A DNA stretch of 64,000 bases from Lepisosteus oculatus (Eukaryota; Chordata; Actinopteri; Semionotiformes; Lepisosteidae), in contig NC_090703.1 of assembly GCF_040954835.1 (NCBI RefSeq), positions 12,829,001 through 12,893,000 of the forward strand. The letters run 5' to 3'. The notes beneath the pieces are model-generated. The model was not told the origin of the DNA. It made no database searches and saw only the letters and a program-made list of their open reading frames with translations. How positions within the stretch are numbered: the first letter of the stretch is position 1; each line of letters begins with the position of its first letter. Below, piece after piece: positions 47,301 through 62,300 of the stretch. The position numbers and the translations under genes are program-made.

Positions 47301-50300
47301 CATTTATACGCCCCTGGAGCAGCTGGGGTTAAAGCTTGCTCAGGGGCCCAACAGAGTAGGATTCCTCTGCCAGCTGCAGGATACGAACCGGCAACCTTCC
47401 ACCCACAGGCGCAGATCCTTAGCCACAGAGCCACCGCATCATCCCCCAGAGATACTGTACGCCTGCATCTCTTTTCCCAAATGTTATTTTTAGGAAAATT
47501 CCCTATTACGAAGCACGTGAAACTTGTCTCCACATTTCAAACAATGAAACCCGACTTCCAAACTATGAAGAAGCGATACAAAGAAAAACTTTGAAAGCTC
47601 CACCAAATGTAGACAGTGAAGAGGATCGCGTCAGTATGCTACTCGTATTGCATATCAAGTGTTTGCATCACATTCCACTAACTAGTCTGGGTGAGACCGA
47701 GCACAGACCCTACAGAGTGGCACGAAAGACATGTGTGATACAGTTCGGTGCGTCCCGCTTTGTGCATTGTTCGCTATTGCATGTGTTCTTACTCTTCGTA
47801 GAAGAAAATGTGGGGTTTACACTTTATCATGGACACTCAAGGTGTTAAGAAAATGAAAATTGTGAGTGTGTGTAATTAGTAACTGTACAATAGAGTACTG
47901 TACTCGGGTATGATTAATGATCTAAGTAAACAATTTTTTTTATTAATAAAAGCACACACCACAGTTTGAATGTTAGTAATTATTGTTTGTTTTGTCACTT
48001 TTTGATGAAAAAAGTGTAACGTAGGGATGACATTTTTGGGATCTGGAACATATTGTGATTTTCCCCCCATAAGAAACAATGGAAATGCGTTTTTTTCTTT
48101 TAAAAAACGTTCGCCATATGAAAGAGTTACTGGGAACGTGATAAAAAGAGGTACGGGTGTATCACATAAAACTAGGTATCTGTCTCATTGCTCTGTCTTT
48201 GTCTACTACTAAAAAAATGAAACACTGGGTTTATTGAAATTATTATGTTTATTACTGGGTTACTGAAATTATGAATATGAGTGTTTCTATCGACTCTGCA
48301 GAGCTAATGCGATTTCACGTCGAGCTCCACTAGCGATGCCTAGCGATGCTGGTGCCGGACTCCCAGCAGCCGCGGTGTGCCTGTGACGGACGAAGCGGAC
48401 GCTCACCCTGGCTTGCGGCGCGGCAGGTGCTTGCTGTAGATGCGCTCCACGCTGCACTGCAGGTTCAGCAGGGCAGTGATGGCCTGCTTCAGACACTCCT
48501 GGTCGTCCTGGTCTTTACTGCGCTCCTGCAGCTGCTGCAGAGAGACCACCCCCGTTCAGGAAGAGCAACAAGCAGCGTTTCCTGGCCTCCTCCTCCAATT
48601 AATTCCCTTTTAGTTTCCAGCCTTGACCCTGTGTCCTTGTTTCTCTACTGTGTGTTAAGCAATCCCCTGAACTGCCTCTGTCTATAAGCCACGGGACGTA
48701 CGCTGAACAAGTCTCCTGTGTTCTAGGTTAGGGGCCCTGAAACTCACTTCCTGGAGGAACCTTGTGTCTTCAGGTTTTCTAGGGGTCAAGTAACCTATTT
48801 TCTAAATTAGACGCACATATCTATCTATCAAATTTATCTCTTTTTTTTCCAGTTCATTAGCAACACATTCCCTTACTTAAAAGGGACAGATACCTATAAA
48901 TCACCTAGGAGCCTGGTTAGAACTATTAGGGTGCAGACGCCCCTCAAAGCTGAGAACATGCACTTCTTCTTTTTAAGGAAGGCATGATCAATTCCAATCT
49001 GACTTGGCAAGCGTGAAACCCTTCCCTGCTCTTAAAAGCCCTGTCCTCCCGGGTTGACAGGACAGCAGGGATGACAGTGGAATCTTCTCCTTCCCACAGA
49101 GACAACAGCAGGTTAATGCTATCAGGGTAAGAACATGTTTGGCCATAATGTGTAGAACCCAGGGATAATTAGAGCTGTGCATTACAAACACCATCTGTGC
49201 ATTTCATGTGTGGAAATGTTCACAATGAGACTCAGGTACAGGCATTTGTAATAATAATCCTTGCATTCATGTAGTGCTGTTTTTGACACTCTATTCAAAA
49301 GGGCGCCAGTATGCTCCCCACACACCAGCTATCAGTGGACACCAGAACAAAGTAATGATGCCAATTCATAGATGCGGATTATTAGGAGGCCATGATTGGT
49401 TAAAGGCCAAGGGGAAATTTGGACACCTGATCCCCGATGCGTTTATCAAAATGTTGCAACATTCATTTTTTAAATAAGGTAATAAGAAATAAGGTGCCAC
49501 TTCATAGGGCGTATATCTATATCATGAGTAGCACTAAACTGGTCAGGTTTATGTGGTAAGGATGTAAAGTAGCTCTAACAAAGTTTGGTTAACCACACAA
49601 ACGCAATGAAGATTCTTACAACAGACAGTTACACACATCAGATCCTTAATGAGAAAGACAATATTCCTGACGATATTGGTTTCTTCAAAAACAGAAGTAT
49701 ATTGCCAGTAGCCATATCACCCTGCAACTAACAACTGGCAACCCACTGAAGCTAAGCAGGTGTGAGCCTGGTCACTACCTGGATGGGAGACCTCCTGGGA
49801 AAAACTAAGGAGGTGTTAGTGGGGCCAGCAGGGGGCGCTCACCCTGCGGTCCATGTGGGTCCTAAAGCCCCAGTATAGTGACGGGGACACTATACTGTAA
49901 ACAGGCGCTGTCCTTCGGATGAGACATAAAACCGAGGTCCTGACTCTCTGTGGTAATTAAAAATCCCAAGGTGTTTCTCGAAAAGAGTAGGGGTGTAACC
50001 CCGGTGTCCTGGCCAAATTTCCCATTGGCCTTTATCAATCATGGCCTCCTAACAATTAAGCTATAAATTGGCTTAATTACTCTTTTCTCCTCCCCACTGA
50101 TCACTGATGTGTGGTGAGCGTTCTGGCGCACTATGGCTGCCGTCGCATCATCCAGGTGGATGCTGCACATTGGTGTGGTGGAGGGGAGTCCCCATTACCT
50201 GTAAAGCGCTTTGAGTGGAGTGTCCAGAAAAGCTATACAAGTGTAAGCAATTATTATTATTATATAAACTGCATTTATATTTTCAGTAACGGGGCAAGAG

Positions 50301-53300
50301 ATACCAGATGGAGAAAATCTGAGTCAATAGGGACAAAGTTTCTGAGGTGCTATTCACACAAATTAGAGCAATTACATTCTAAACTCTACAATATGTGAGC
50401 AACAAAAACAAAATGGATAAAATAAGCAATATCCCATCTTTGGCAAATGTTTTTGTAAATCTTGAACTGGCTCCCTTCAGTCGGCAGATACTGAAAGCAT
50501 TTCCAAAGTCTACCACAAGAGGGGGTGCTTGCAAGAATAAAGGAAACCATGAGCTAAGGAAATGTTTCAAGTTCTTCAAACACCCAGGATTTGCAACACC
50601 AGAATATTCATATTCCAATTTATTCCTATGCACTGAAAGTTTGTGCGCCTGGCATGCAATTCCCAGATAAGTACCTTGTATAAAAAAAAACATATTTGTC
50701 TGCTTACACTGGGTGGCATAACAAAAGGAGACAAACAGTAAATGGCTTAAAGAACTTCATGCCAGTTTAAAAAAAGCAGTAAAACCACTACATTTATTAG
50801 ATAGAATAGTAAAATGCTCCCTTTAGATGCTGCTGCTGATGATGATAATAAACTTTTGTTTATAACGTGCCTTTCCAAACCCAAGGACACTGTACATCGC
50901 AAATAAAGAATAAGGTACAAAAAGTTCAATAAAAAGTAAAAGGAGAAAAAAACCCAAGAGCATACAGATTTTTACAGATGTAGGCAATCAGATGTAGACT
51001 ATTTTTGGATTTGAAAAGAGTTAAAGAAGTTGTCTCTCAGATTCTGAGGACGGTCATCCCATATCACACTACAAGACGTGTTGTTAATATTACACCTGGT
51101 AATGAAATCCGCAACTGACACCAGTGAAAACCTTAGACTTTCATCACCAGTCTGGTAGAAATTTCACATTGAACTTAAACATCAGGAGAGAAAGTACAAC
51201 TGTCTTCAATGTCAAAACCACAGCAAGGTAGTGACCTATGTACTGTACATGGTCATGGCTTTTAGTAAGAGGTGTATTAGCTGTATTAGCTATCGCGACT
51301 ACATCAATGTGGTAGATATCGTGGTACGTATTTTATATTTCTATTCATGAGTGCTCTTTCTTGCTAAAGTACACTGTCAATGGCACTTCACACACATACT
51401 GCTTGAGCATACCTACAGAAGGAGAAGATTCACCTTTTAAATTAAAAACAAAAAACACAACACTGTCACATCTAAAATAAATATATAAAAATTACTTCTC
51501 TAAAAAAGTGAGCAGGCAAAGCATGTTGATTTCCTTTGAGATTAAATGGCATGCCCATATGAATTTTTGCCAAAAAAAACAAAATATTAACTGCTGTTTC
51601 CCACCTCCTCCAGAGACCAATCAAACTATCCTCCAGCCAAACCAAACTATATAATAAAGGGGTATGGTGTTTTTTTTTTTATTCAGAGACAGGACAGAGG
51701 TCACTAGTTTCTATTCAACTGAGATTTCAACTGGATTTCCACACTACTGTAGCTTCATGGGGAAACTGGTGGTTGAGGAAGATCACCTTTTCATTGTAGC
51801 ACTGCACCAGAGTAGACCATGTTCGTACGAGACTGATGAACAAGACTTACCTGCAGCAGTTCAAAGTAGTGCAAACAGTGATAGACTGGAACCATCATGA
51901 GCTGGGGCAGAACATACTGCACAGCCTCCTTGAAACCCTCAGCTATTGACTGGGATGAAGCATAAAGAGACAGAGCTAGTCAGCAATCTGAGTTTTTCAC
52001 ACACTCAACACCTGTGTTCTGGTCACAAAAAGAATGTTAGTTTGACAGACATCTAACATAGAGATCACCACTATTTGACATTATGCATACTATAGAGTAT
52101 CAGCAATGGGTAAATATCAACACCCCTTTAAATGAAAAACTTTAAATGTAAGAAGAACCCTCAAGGAATTGGTCTCTACACAAACCTTTGTTTGTTGCAA
52201 AAAGAAGAGGCATATCAACATTGAAGTTTTCATGGCCAGTGGAAAGGGAACAGAATAAAAGAGACAGAGAGAGGAGATTGTATTATGAATCTCAACACCC
52301 AGTGCTGGTTGCTGTAGACAGCAGAGTAATATGAGCTGGAGGTCACTGTATCTCTTAAAAACCTCTTACTCAGACAGCAGACAGATAATCAATACCTCAC
52401 TGCATAAGCTGCTTACAAGAGTCTGCACTGTTTGCCATGAGAGCTACATACACACCATTGGTAAGCAGTGCATGAAGTTCAATGTGCAAATAAACATTAA
52501 CGTCACAGAATGCACCTTGGTATCAGTCAAGATTGTAATGAAAAAGTTAATTTAACAGACTTTCTATTTAGATTGTTTCTAAGTTTTAAATATTTTCTAT
52601 TTCTCTACCTTTACATGTAATTGAACAGTACCGATCACTCAAATTTGCTTCTTTTCACTGCAGCAAATGGTGGACACATTACATAGCACATCCACTTGTG
52701 CTGATTTAAGAATTATGGCGCTCTGCACTTCAAGAAAAGGCCAACTGTGAATTCTTGGGATCACTTGGAGGCAGTTCTATTGGACCATCTCCTTTAATTA
52801 CAGCCTCCTTCCAAATGATTGTCAGAACTGTTTACAATTACAAATGTTATTTCACATTCCAGAACAACTCGGAGTAGAAACAAGAAATCCTGTCTTTTTC
52901 TACATCGTTGAAGGCCACTCCATAGCAGATACTGTAAACCACTTGTGTGGTTCCACTCGAGGATTTTTAAAAGCCACACCTCTATAAAGGACAGCCTAAT
53001 TTTCAGCACCATCACTGTACTGAGCCATCTTCCTCTTACATTCCTGACCTCTGACCTTCAAAGAGCCAAGGATAACCACTGTCAAGACTTCTGGAGAGCA
53101 GGAAAAGGAGGCGGGAGGGACACTGGACTCCGCCTGGAGACAGTCTGACAGCTTCACTGCGCTTAACCTCCATTCATAATTGATAAGGCACTGGCTTGTA
53201 AACAGTGATGTTATTGAGGAACTGAGCATTTTGCCATTAGATTTTGTTAAGCAATGTTTATAGACTTTATAGACTTAGCACCCAATACTGAAAGACCTTT

Positions 53301-56300
53301 AAAACACAATACAATATAGCCATGAAATGTTAAGCAGTATTGTTTTACCTTGTACGTATATACTAAATAAAATGAGTCTATCCTTTTCTTATAATCCCTG
53401 TTTATTAGGGGCATCTTGCAGGTTTTAATGAAAGCGGGACATACTGAGTTTCTCTCCAGTTCTCTTCTCCAGAGAGAAAAAAGGCTTGCGGTACGCTGGC
53501 CAGTTCTATTTTTAAAAGGCGATGCAATTTACCCACAATACCAGACGGCGCAAAGTGTAGTGCCTGAGCGGGTCTCAGTGGGGACATTCATCTGACGGCA
53601 AGCCGAGAGAAGGGGAGAGAGGAAGAAATAAAATAAGGCAAGGAGGGGACAGGAACACAAGGAGGAAGAAAAAGACAAGGAGAGGTAGAAAGAGGGTGGG
53701 ACGCCGGAAGCATAAAAACAGATAAAGGTGGGAGGAAGAGTCAGACTTCGAAGTACTACAGAAAGTGTCATCCTAGTGAGGTACATGGAGAGGAACAGCA
53801 CACCCAGGAAGAGAGCTGGAGAAACAGATGAGTGAGGCAGACATGACTGCAACCTTTTCACAAACCCTCCCTTTGGTTTGCTCTACGGACTGAAAACCAC
53901 ACGATTCATTTTCACGCAGTTTGGAGGTTCAGTGTTTAATGTCCATACACAGTTGAGGAAATAATGGCCACACGTGTATTTCTATTGATAAGCAGGCAGA
54001 AAATGCTGAAGATAAAATGCAGGGCCAAGTGTGCAAAAATATTTGTCAACTTAAAAACATCCAAAAGAGTTAGCACTTAAGATGCGTCACCGAATTACAG
54101 CAGGTCTGTCAATAACATCCAAAGGTCCGTAGTTTATTAATCATAAGATCGACAACTTCTTCAAATGTTACGAGCAACTGTGGGAAATTGTTTTAAAAAA
54201 ATGAAGTTAATTTAATTCCCAAATAGTTTAAAGCGGTACTGCAATGCTATTTTCAAATCTCGGCGTTAGAAGGAATCAACATTGATGAGCGCATTTCAAA
54301 CCGCAGTTAAAGTAAACTGTACACAGTAACCTGAAATCTCCCCAATTTACGTCACAAAATTGATTAAATTTCCAGGTATGCACAGCACCATGTTCTGAGA
54401 TTCGGAACGAGGCAACAAAACGTCTGGTGATGTGTTGCGGCTCTATGACTTTGCAAACTAGCAGGCTTGTGAATAAATCTCTTTAAATCCAATAGAAATA
54501 TTACTTTCTATTTTTGACAAAGTATTGCCAACAATACTACTTACTTGTTAACTCAGCATGCAGATCATGTTGGAACATTTCTATGGCGAAAAGTTTGCTG
54601 CACAACCTGTACTTATTCGCTTGTACATCACATTACAGTGACTAGTGAGCAGGAAGGGAGGCATCACGACCCAATTCGTGGGAACTCAAACGCAAGTTTG
54701 TGACAACATGGCGACTTACAGTTCACAATTTTGTGCTTAATTTGAAATGGGTAAATTTGTTCTATGAAGTCAATGAATTTAGTTGCCAAGATTTAATAAC
54801 AGGTCTGAGAAATTAGGACTGCAGTTCCCCTTTAAGGTTACTACTCTCTTTTACTAAATGGTATTTCAACTAAGCTATCCAACCTTTCAACCCAATTTGT
54901 TAGCACAAAAATAGGGTGAAGGGAAAAGCTGAAATAAAGATGGTAGACGAGGGAGTATTGTCACTGCTTCTGATGTATGATGACATGTGAAAAGCAACTT
55001 TTATTTAATACAGGACATTTGTGTGCAATCAATCTGACAGTTTGTTTCTGAGCATTTATGCTATGGTGGTAGAGGAAGGAAGAAAATAGCCCTGCACTGA
55101 GCTGGAAACGTAACCACAAGAAATTGTGCATGCAATCTGGGCAACAACTGGCATATAGCTACAAAAACAAGAGACACACTTGTATAGACTTCTTAAAAAC
55201 GCATCTTAAAGCATAAGGAATTTCAGGGTCCTAAAAGCTGCCTGATTTTATTCCAGCTTTACAGAATTTGTATGACAGGGTTTCCTGTGAATCAGTACTG
55301 GGATCTCCAAGCAGGAGATTAAAAATAAAAACAGTACAGCTGAAGAATGAGCAGTAGTTGAAGGCAGAAAAAGTATATAATATATAGAATATAATTATTT
55401 TTCTTTTTTTTTCTATTTCTATTTATTTTTATCAGCATTATCTATATACAAACTGGAAAACAAACTAGCAGCAGAACTTTGCAATGAGAAAGCCAGTACA
55501 GTCATGTGCTGAATTTAGGACACTGTCTATAATCTGTATTTTCAATGTATTTCTAATTATTTCAGAAGGTATTGTAAGTATAAATGTCTGTCTAAATTCA
55601 GGTTTCTGTAAAGGAATAAAAGAGTGTGCAAATAAGTCAAGAACAGTGTTATTTGAAATCTCATGCCCGTTGTTTAGAAAGCATTTAAATTAATAGATAA
55701 CTGTGATGCACTTAAAATCCTTAAATATGCACCTACAGAGTTCTGCATGCCCTGGCTTGTTCTGAACTTTATTATAAAATGCCAAATGCCTGAAGCAGCT
55801 GTGGATCCAACACATCTTCAGCCCATGAAAATCACACAAACACTCCAAGGTACAGGTATTCTAAATGCAGACGTCCCTTGCTTGTAAAGCCAGAGCACAG
55901 AGGGAGGGAGTAAGAAAGCTTCTGGTACCTGGAAGTGAAGGGCGACAGCTGGCCTGGCCATCAGGCTGCTGAAATGCTCGCGAAACTGGCGGGAGAGGAT
56001 ATCCTGAGACAGCGTTTCATAGGGATCAAATGCTTGCTCCTGAAAACAGTTAAATGTGGATTTATAAGCTGTCCTTGCTCAGATTCTCAATCTTGTTAGC
56101 CTGTGAACACATTCTTTGATCAAATATGCAATAAACACACAAAAGTAGCACGAAATTCGGATCATTGACAAGTTCGAAAACCTGGCTGCGAAGGCACGGA
56201 CAGCACAAGACTCTCCACCGCTTCCAGGTTTGACCTGGATAAATAAGTGTAATTGTTCCCAAAGACACACTTACAGACCAGACCCCTGACAAAGCCTGGT

Positions 56301-59300
56301 CCCGTTCAGTCCTCACAGGTCAAGACTGAGGCAACTGCAGCTGGGAAAACTAGAGATATGCCTTAGAGATTTTAATTCTTGTCACTAATTCTTGGCTGTC
56401 TGGAGTCTCCAACATTGTGGACAAGAGCTGATGGTGACAGGGGACACTACTGTAGGAGGTGCAGTCTTTTAGATGAGACATGACTATTTAGTCAAAAAAG
56501 ATCCTATGGTACTGCTTATGGTGTTAACTCCGGCATCCTGGTGAAATTCCTCTCTGGGTGTGCATATTCTGACCTTAATTCAACTGGTGAAGCTGTTTCT
56601 CTACTGTACCATTGGGGTGCAGGTGCCAAACAGCTGCTTAAGTATGTGTTACCTGGACGGGCGGAGCTCTTTGGGGCCGGAGGATTTAGGGTACCTCCTA
56701 CACATAGAGAACTTGGGGATCCTTCTGTATGAAAAGCACTATGTGTAATTATTAGATTTAAATAATTTTAACAATATTTGCCATTAAATCTGAATCCAAG
56801 GCTGCTGGCAACTCACTGTATAAAGAAACACCTCTTGTCACAGATACCCCTGGACCTACTGTACTTCTACTTGAATTCCCTTTTTTGTTTTTTTGTGTCT
56901 GCAGTTAGAAAGGGCCTCCACGAGTGGCACTGAAGCAGTCTTTTCGTGTTCAAACACAAAAGCTAAAAACAAAAAACTAAAACCCTACAAAATACGTTGC
57001 ACATTTTTTTGTACTTTCTGAAGTGCGGCACAATTATCAGAGCTTGCCTGTCCTGCAAAGACTCGACACGTACCTCGGCCAGATCTTCGAAGCAGCTGCC
57101 CACGAGAGGATGGGGGCTGCTGTCTGTTGTCATCTCCACCGCGTCCTCAATCAGCCCCAGCAGCTTCACCGTCAGCTCGTGGATATCCAGAATATTGCTG
57201 AAGATCACGTCAATATCCTGCAGACAACAGTGCTGCTAACATTAGATCACTGCATATAGGCATGGATTTCCAGATGCATTTTTCACTTGCTTCTTCCTGC
57301 TGATGCTACAAGAGATGCCAAAAGCAATCTGCAGCTGACTTACACATAGGATTCGATATTTAATTAAAGGCCCTGAATCACAAAGGTACAACTCAAGTGT
57401 TTTGTTTTTGCAAAACTTCTGACTGGACTGAAGTGTCATATCCTCTCAGCTGTTCTTGAGGCTGATGGTGTGAATTAACAACCCTCCAAAAAGGGTACAG
57501 TATGTCAATACTAAATACTTTACACACCACCAAAACAGATTTTAACCACTGCTGGCCATACCTACAGTACAAACATACGGGTTTACAAACTCAAACACCT
57601 TGATCATTCCTTTCTTGTCATATTCACTGATCTTTTAGTTCTTTTAATCCACTCTATGTTCCTTCTCTTTCTTAATCAAATGAAAAATATTCCGTATTTC
57701 ACAGTCTACACAAAACCTATATTCACTGTTAAAGTTAACTTGGCTCCAAAGAAGACAAAAGACCAAAACATTTAATCTTTTTTCTAAAAATAGAATTCTA
57801 TCTTTTTATCAGCATTATCTATATACAAACTGGAAAACAAACTAGCAGCAGAATACCTTACTCAACAGTAAATACTATTGATATAAAAATCCCTAAAAAG
57901 TTTAAATATTTATTGAAAAGTAACATCTTTAGAGGATTAACCTAAGGGAATCTTAGATTTTCTGTGTTCTAAAGCACTGTGATGACATGTTACAAACGAT
58001 GATAAAAAGGCTGGCTCCTAATCACTTCAATATCCATACTGTAGCACTCCCATGGATGGTCTTAATGGATGCTGTGTATCACTGCAGATTCTTAAAAACC
58101 TCATTATGCTTTCGATAGATTCTCTTTCCAGCTACCACCTGACACAGTACCCCTCTCATTTAAAATGCATAAAGTCCTTTTGCATCTACTGTATCCCTTC
58201 TTATTTATTCATGTTCACTGTTGCTCTCTCCAGCTCGTCACGTTACACTTCGATACACACAACAGATGCTACAGCTGCTCCGTTTCAGTTATTCTTAAGG
58301 GAAGCGTTTGAGGTCATTATTCTGTTTTCCAGATAGAATTTCAGACTGTACTGGCAATTCCTTCATAACCAGCTCAAAACCATACTCCTCAGACACAGGG
58401 GAGAAAAAAGCATGGGATTAGAAGACAAATTAAGGGATCAGTGATTGGTTTCGTTAAGGGATCACAACTGCACTTTCAGAGTTTTCTTCTGTATATTTAG
58501 ATATGTTTCTCCCGGTTTTACTGGATCCCAAGATGACAGAAAGAGGAAAGGTTGCATTGAAGGCCTAAAAGACTTATATGGTAAGAGTTAACATGTTAAC
58601 AAAGAGTTTATGTGCGACTGTAGTTGTGAAGTCTGACAATGTTCCTACAATTACACAGTAGTAACTCCAAACAAACTGAAGATATGGGGATAATCTCCTT
58701 AAAGTAAATGTCGGAAATAAACAAAGATGTCTTTTACATTTGAAATATGACTGGATGTTTTGGACACTTTTAGTTTCATTTGAATAAACTTTGGAATAAA
58801 AAATAAATTACAGAAATAAAGTCATAGGGAAGTTCCCAACAAATATGAAGACAAACGTGTGTATCTGTGTGTGCGGAAGAATCTTTGAGTCCGGATACTT
58901 CCAGAGCAGCAAGATTAATAATTAATAACAATAATAATTGCTTACACTTATATAGTAATTTTCTGGACACTCCACTCAGAGCGCTTTATAGGTAATGGGG
59001 ACTCCCCTCCACCACCACCAATGTGCAGCATCCACCTGGATGATGCAACGACAGCCATAGTGCGCCAGAACGCTCACCACACATCAGCTCTCAGTGGGGA
59101 GGAGAACAGTGTAATGAAGCCAATTCATTGAGGGGGATTATTAGGAGGCCATGATTGGTAAGGGCCAATGGGAACTTTGGCCAGGACGCCGGCGTTACAC
59201 CCCTACTCTTTTCGAGAAACGCCCTAGGATTTCTAATGACCATAGAGAGTCAGGACCTCGGTTTTACCCCCTGCTGGCCCCACTAACATCTCCTTAGTTT

Positions 59301-62300
59301 TTCCCAGGAGGTCTCCCATCCAGGTAGTGACCAGGCTCACACCTGCTTAGCTTCAGTGGGTTGCCAGTTGTTAGTTGCAGGGTGATATGGCTGCTGGCAA
59401 TTAAAATCTAAACGAGCCCACATGCACAATGGAGCTTCATCTCCTTTTTACCCAACACCTGGAGTTAATATTATGCTACATTCAGGAGTCACAGCTGTGA
59501 GTCAACAGTGAACACTCAAAGCAGGTGGCTGCTTCAGCAAATATCTAAGAAAGACAATTTCAAGATTTCTAGAGGTTGGCTGAAGGACTGCTTTGTGAAG
59601 GTGCAGCATAGTGAGGGCAGGAGCGTTTTTTAAAGTGTGAATCAAATCGCAGATATAAGCCAAAGAATATGGCTTCATTCAGACCCATACGACACTCAAT
59701 TAATTCACTGGACCTTTCAGGAGCAAATTAACTTTCTGCATGGCTCATTCACAGAGTTTAAAAAAAAAGAACCGCACTGCCGGTTTTCCACTACGTAATC
59801 TAGCTATTGATCGAGCAGGACCGGCGCGCGGACGGAGAGGGGGTAGGAAGAGGGAGGAGGAGGTCCAGTGAGTACTCACGTGGGGCGTGAAGAGCTTGGG
59901 GTTGGACAGGAAGGCCTGGCGGAACACTTTGACTATGAGGTCGAGCTCCCGCAGGTACTGTCGCTCCTCTGCGATCTCTAGCCGCACCAGGTCGTCATAG
60001 GTCAGCTCTCCTGTGGACAAAGGCTCGTCGCCACACAGAGAAACCAGCCCGATGTCCTCGTCCTGATCGAACATATCCATCAGCACCTGGAAGAGGCATC
60101 CACACAAGCGCTCATTGAAGCAATTCGCACATCCCCAGCTACAACATGAACAGGAAGAAGTCTGGAAGCATTAAGGATGATGTTTTTAAGAGTATGATCT
60201 ACATCATGGCATGATCAATACCACTACCAAAAATAACAACACGTAACCGAAAACATCTGAATCTGAAAATCTGAAAGTTTTTTTATTCTGGGTTTGGTTC
60301 TCAACTCTGCTGCTTTAGAGTTTCTGTTTCTAATAGGCATTCAGTAAATGGATATTTATTTAGTTTACATCCTGCTTAGTCCAATGGTCTCCCCCAAACT
60401 ACTGCCTCTTTGTTGCAGGTGGGCACAGTGATGCACTTCAGCAAATAACATGTGCTGCTATTATCTAACACAGTGGTTCTCAAACTTTTTAGACCAAGTA
60501 CCACCCCTAATCCAACCAAACCATCCAAGTACCACCTACAAGTCATCATCTCCTAGGAACCCCAGAAATTCTCAATGACCAACATGAGCACGCATGCACA
60601 CACACTCACACATACATATAATACATATTATAATAATAAACTTTATTTGATATAACGCCTTTAAAGGTGGCTACTCAAAGTGTTTTACAGAAAAAAAAAC
60701 AGTAACAACAACTAATAAAAAAGCACCATTTCAGTGAGAGGGGTGAGCATGTTTAGTTGAGCAAAGCAGATGTTAATTAATTTTTCGAGCCTTGATACAA
60801 TTCAAAACAGAGCCTAACAGATATTAAATCGTCAGGCATTTTCTTGACGGCAAAGGTCTCGCGGTGGATGTTGTAATGCGTACATTAATTTCTGGAGCAA
60901 CCTCTCTAATTCGTGCAACTACACCGTTATGTCGGCTTGTCATTGCTCTAGCACCGTCTGTACAAACTCAGACGCATTTTATCCAGTCGAGGCCATTCTC
61001 TTCGATAAATTCATTCAGAAGCTGAAATATGTGCTCTCCTGTAGTTCCTGTTGGTAGCGGTTTACAGAACAGAAAGTCTTCATGGGACATACCCTCAAAC
61101 TCGTATCTAACGTAAACGAGCAAATTGGCCAAATCGACTACAGACTCATCTAATTGCAGTGAAAAACATCTGCTCATCTTAACGCGCTCTATCAGTGTAC
61201 TTTTGACATAATCCTTCATTTTAATAATTCTATGAATGACTGTGTCTTTCAGGAGGAGGGGGCAGCAGGTCAAGCTGTTTAGCAGCTTTTTCTCTACACA
61301 TAATACGTGTCAGCTCTTTTGCCAACAGTAAATAAGGTTCTTCAAAAATAGTATAGCTTACCTGCTTTAGCAATCCGCAAGCTTGCATTTTTCCACGTTT
61401 CCGTTTTTGTTTCCGTATTTATTTAAAGTTTTTATTTCATGCGCATGGGAGCGAAACACAGAGATGCTCTGTGTATTTTTCTCAAATTAGAACAGTTCTT
61501 AAATATTTTTCTATTATCACGCTTTCGTGTGCTCACAAGATTACCTGCGTTTGTAGCACGTATTTCTATGCATTCCTGTGTTTACAACGTTGGCATTGTT
61601 CCAAAATCACGCACATTCTCCTTTCTCCCCATTTGCTGGAGATACAGTAGCTTTTACCAATTGGTCACTTGCATCCGTAGCACGCATTCCTGTAGAGTGG
61701 TATAGAATTACAGAGTATCTCTTGTGTCCACTGAAGTATTAGAGCGCACTGTATCGTAGTACGTAGGCTGCATATTCGACACGTATTAAAATACAAAATA
61801 TGAAAACCCGTCCCGATTTTTCAGCGCACACGACCCAGTTCCAGGATCATTTGGCGTACCACCTGGCGGCACTCCACGTACCACTGCCGGTACGCGTACC
61901 ACAGTTTGAGAACCACTGATCTAACACATGTCCGCTGAATAAATTAATAAACAAAGGACCCCAGTAAGGAACACTACTGAACTGACACTCCTGATCCCAA
62001 AAGTTAATTAGCAACAATGTGAAGAGCGCAGCACACAAGATAAATGGTCAGTACTGAACGGGCTTGTTGCCCATTCAGAACGCTGCAGGAGTGCATTACA
62101 TGGTGCATTGTGTGGTTTTGAAGATGTTGCTCATATTTTATTGCAACATGTTTTAATTAGACATGTACAGTATAGGGGCTGGGAGAGGAGAAAATAAGAT
62201 TAATGATTTTTCTTCATTGTTGTTTTGTGTTAACTGGCCTGTCTTTGTTTTGTTCAAAATTCTTGGCACCTTTCCTATTAACTTCAGTGCTGTCTTCTAC

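Larger units (their letters stand above)
51950..55928 (-). other. sos2: sos2 intron 7
   Basis: 4 kb without a recognisable gene. Contains a purine-rich tract on the plus strand at about 53595–53700 and the first member of a 51-bp repeat pair at 55426–55476. Confidence 0.7.

Noticed and set aside
47379-47427. Functional tRNA gene
   Set aside because: A and B boxes are present, but no cloverleaf was recognised and a SINE body and LINE-type tail follow.
49707-49800. Genuine 5S rRNA gene
   Set aside because: Only the internal promoter part resembles 5S rRNA. It is fused to a SINE body and repeated elsewhere in the window with the same body.
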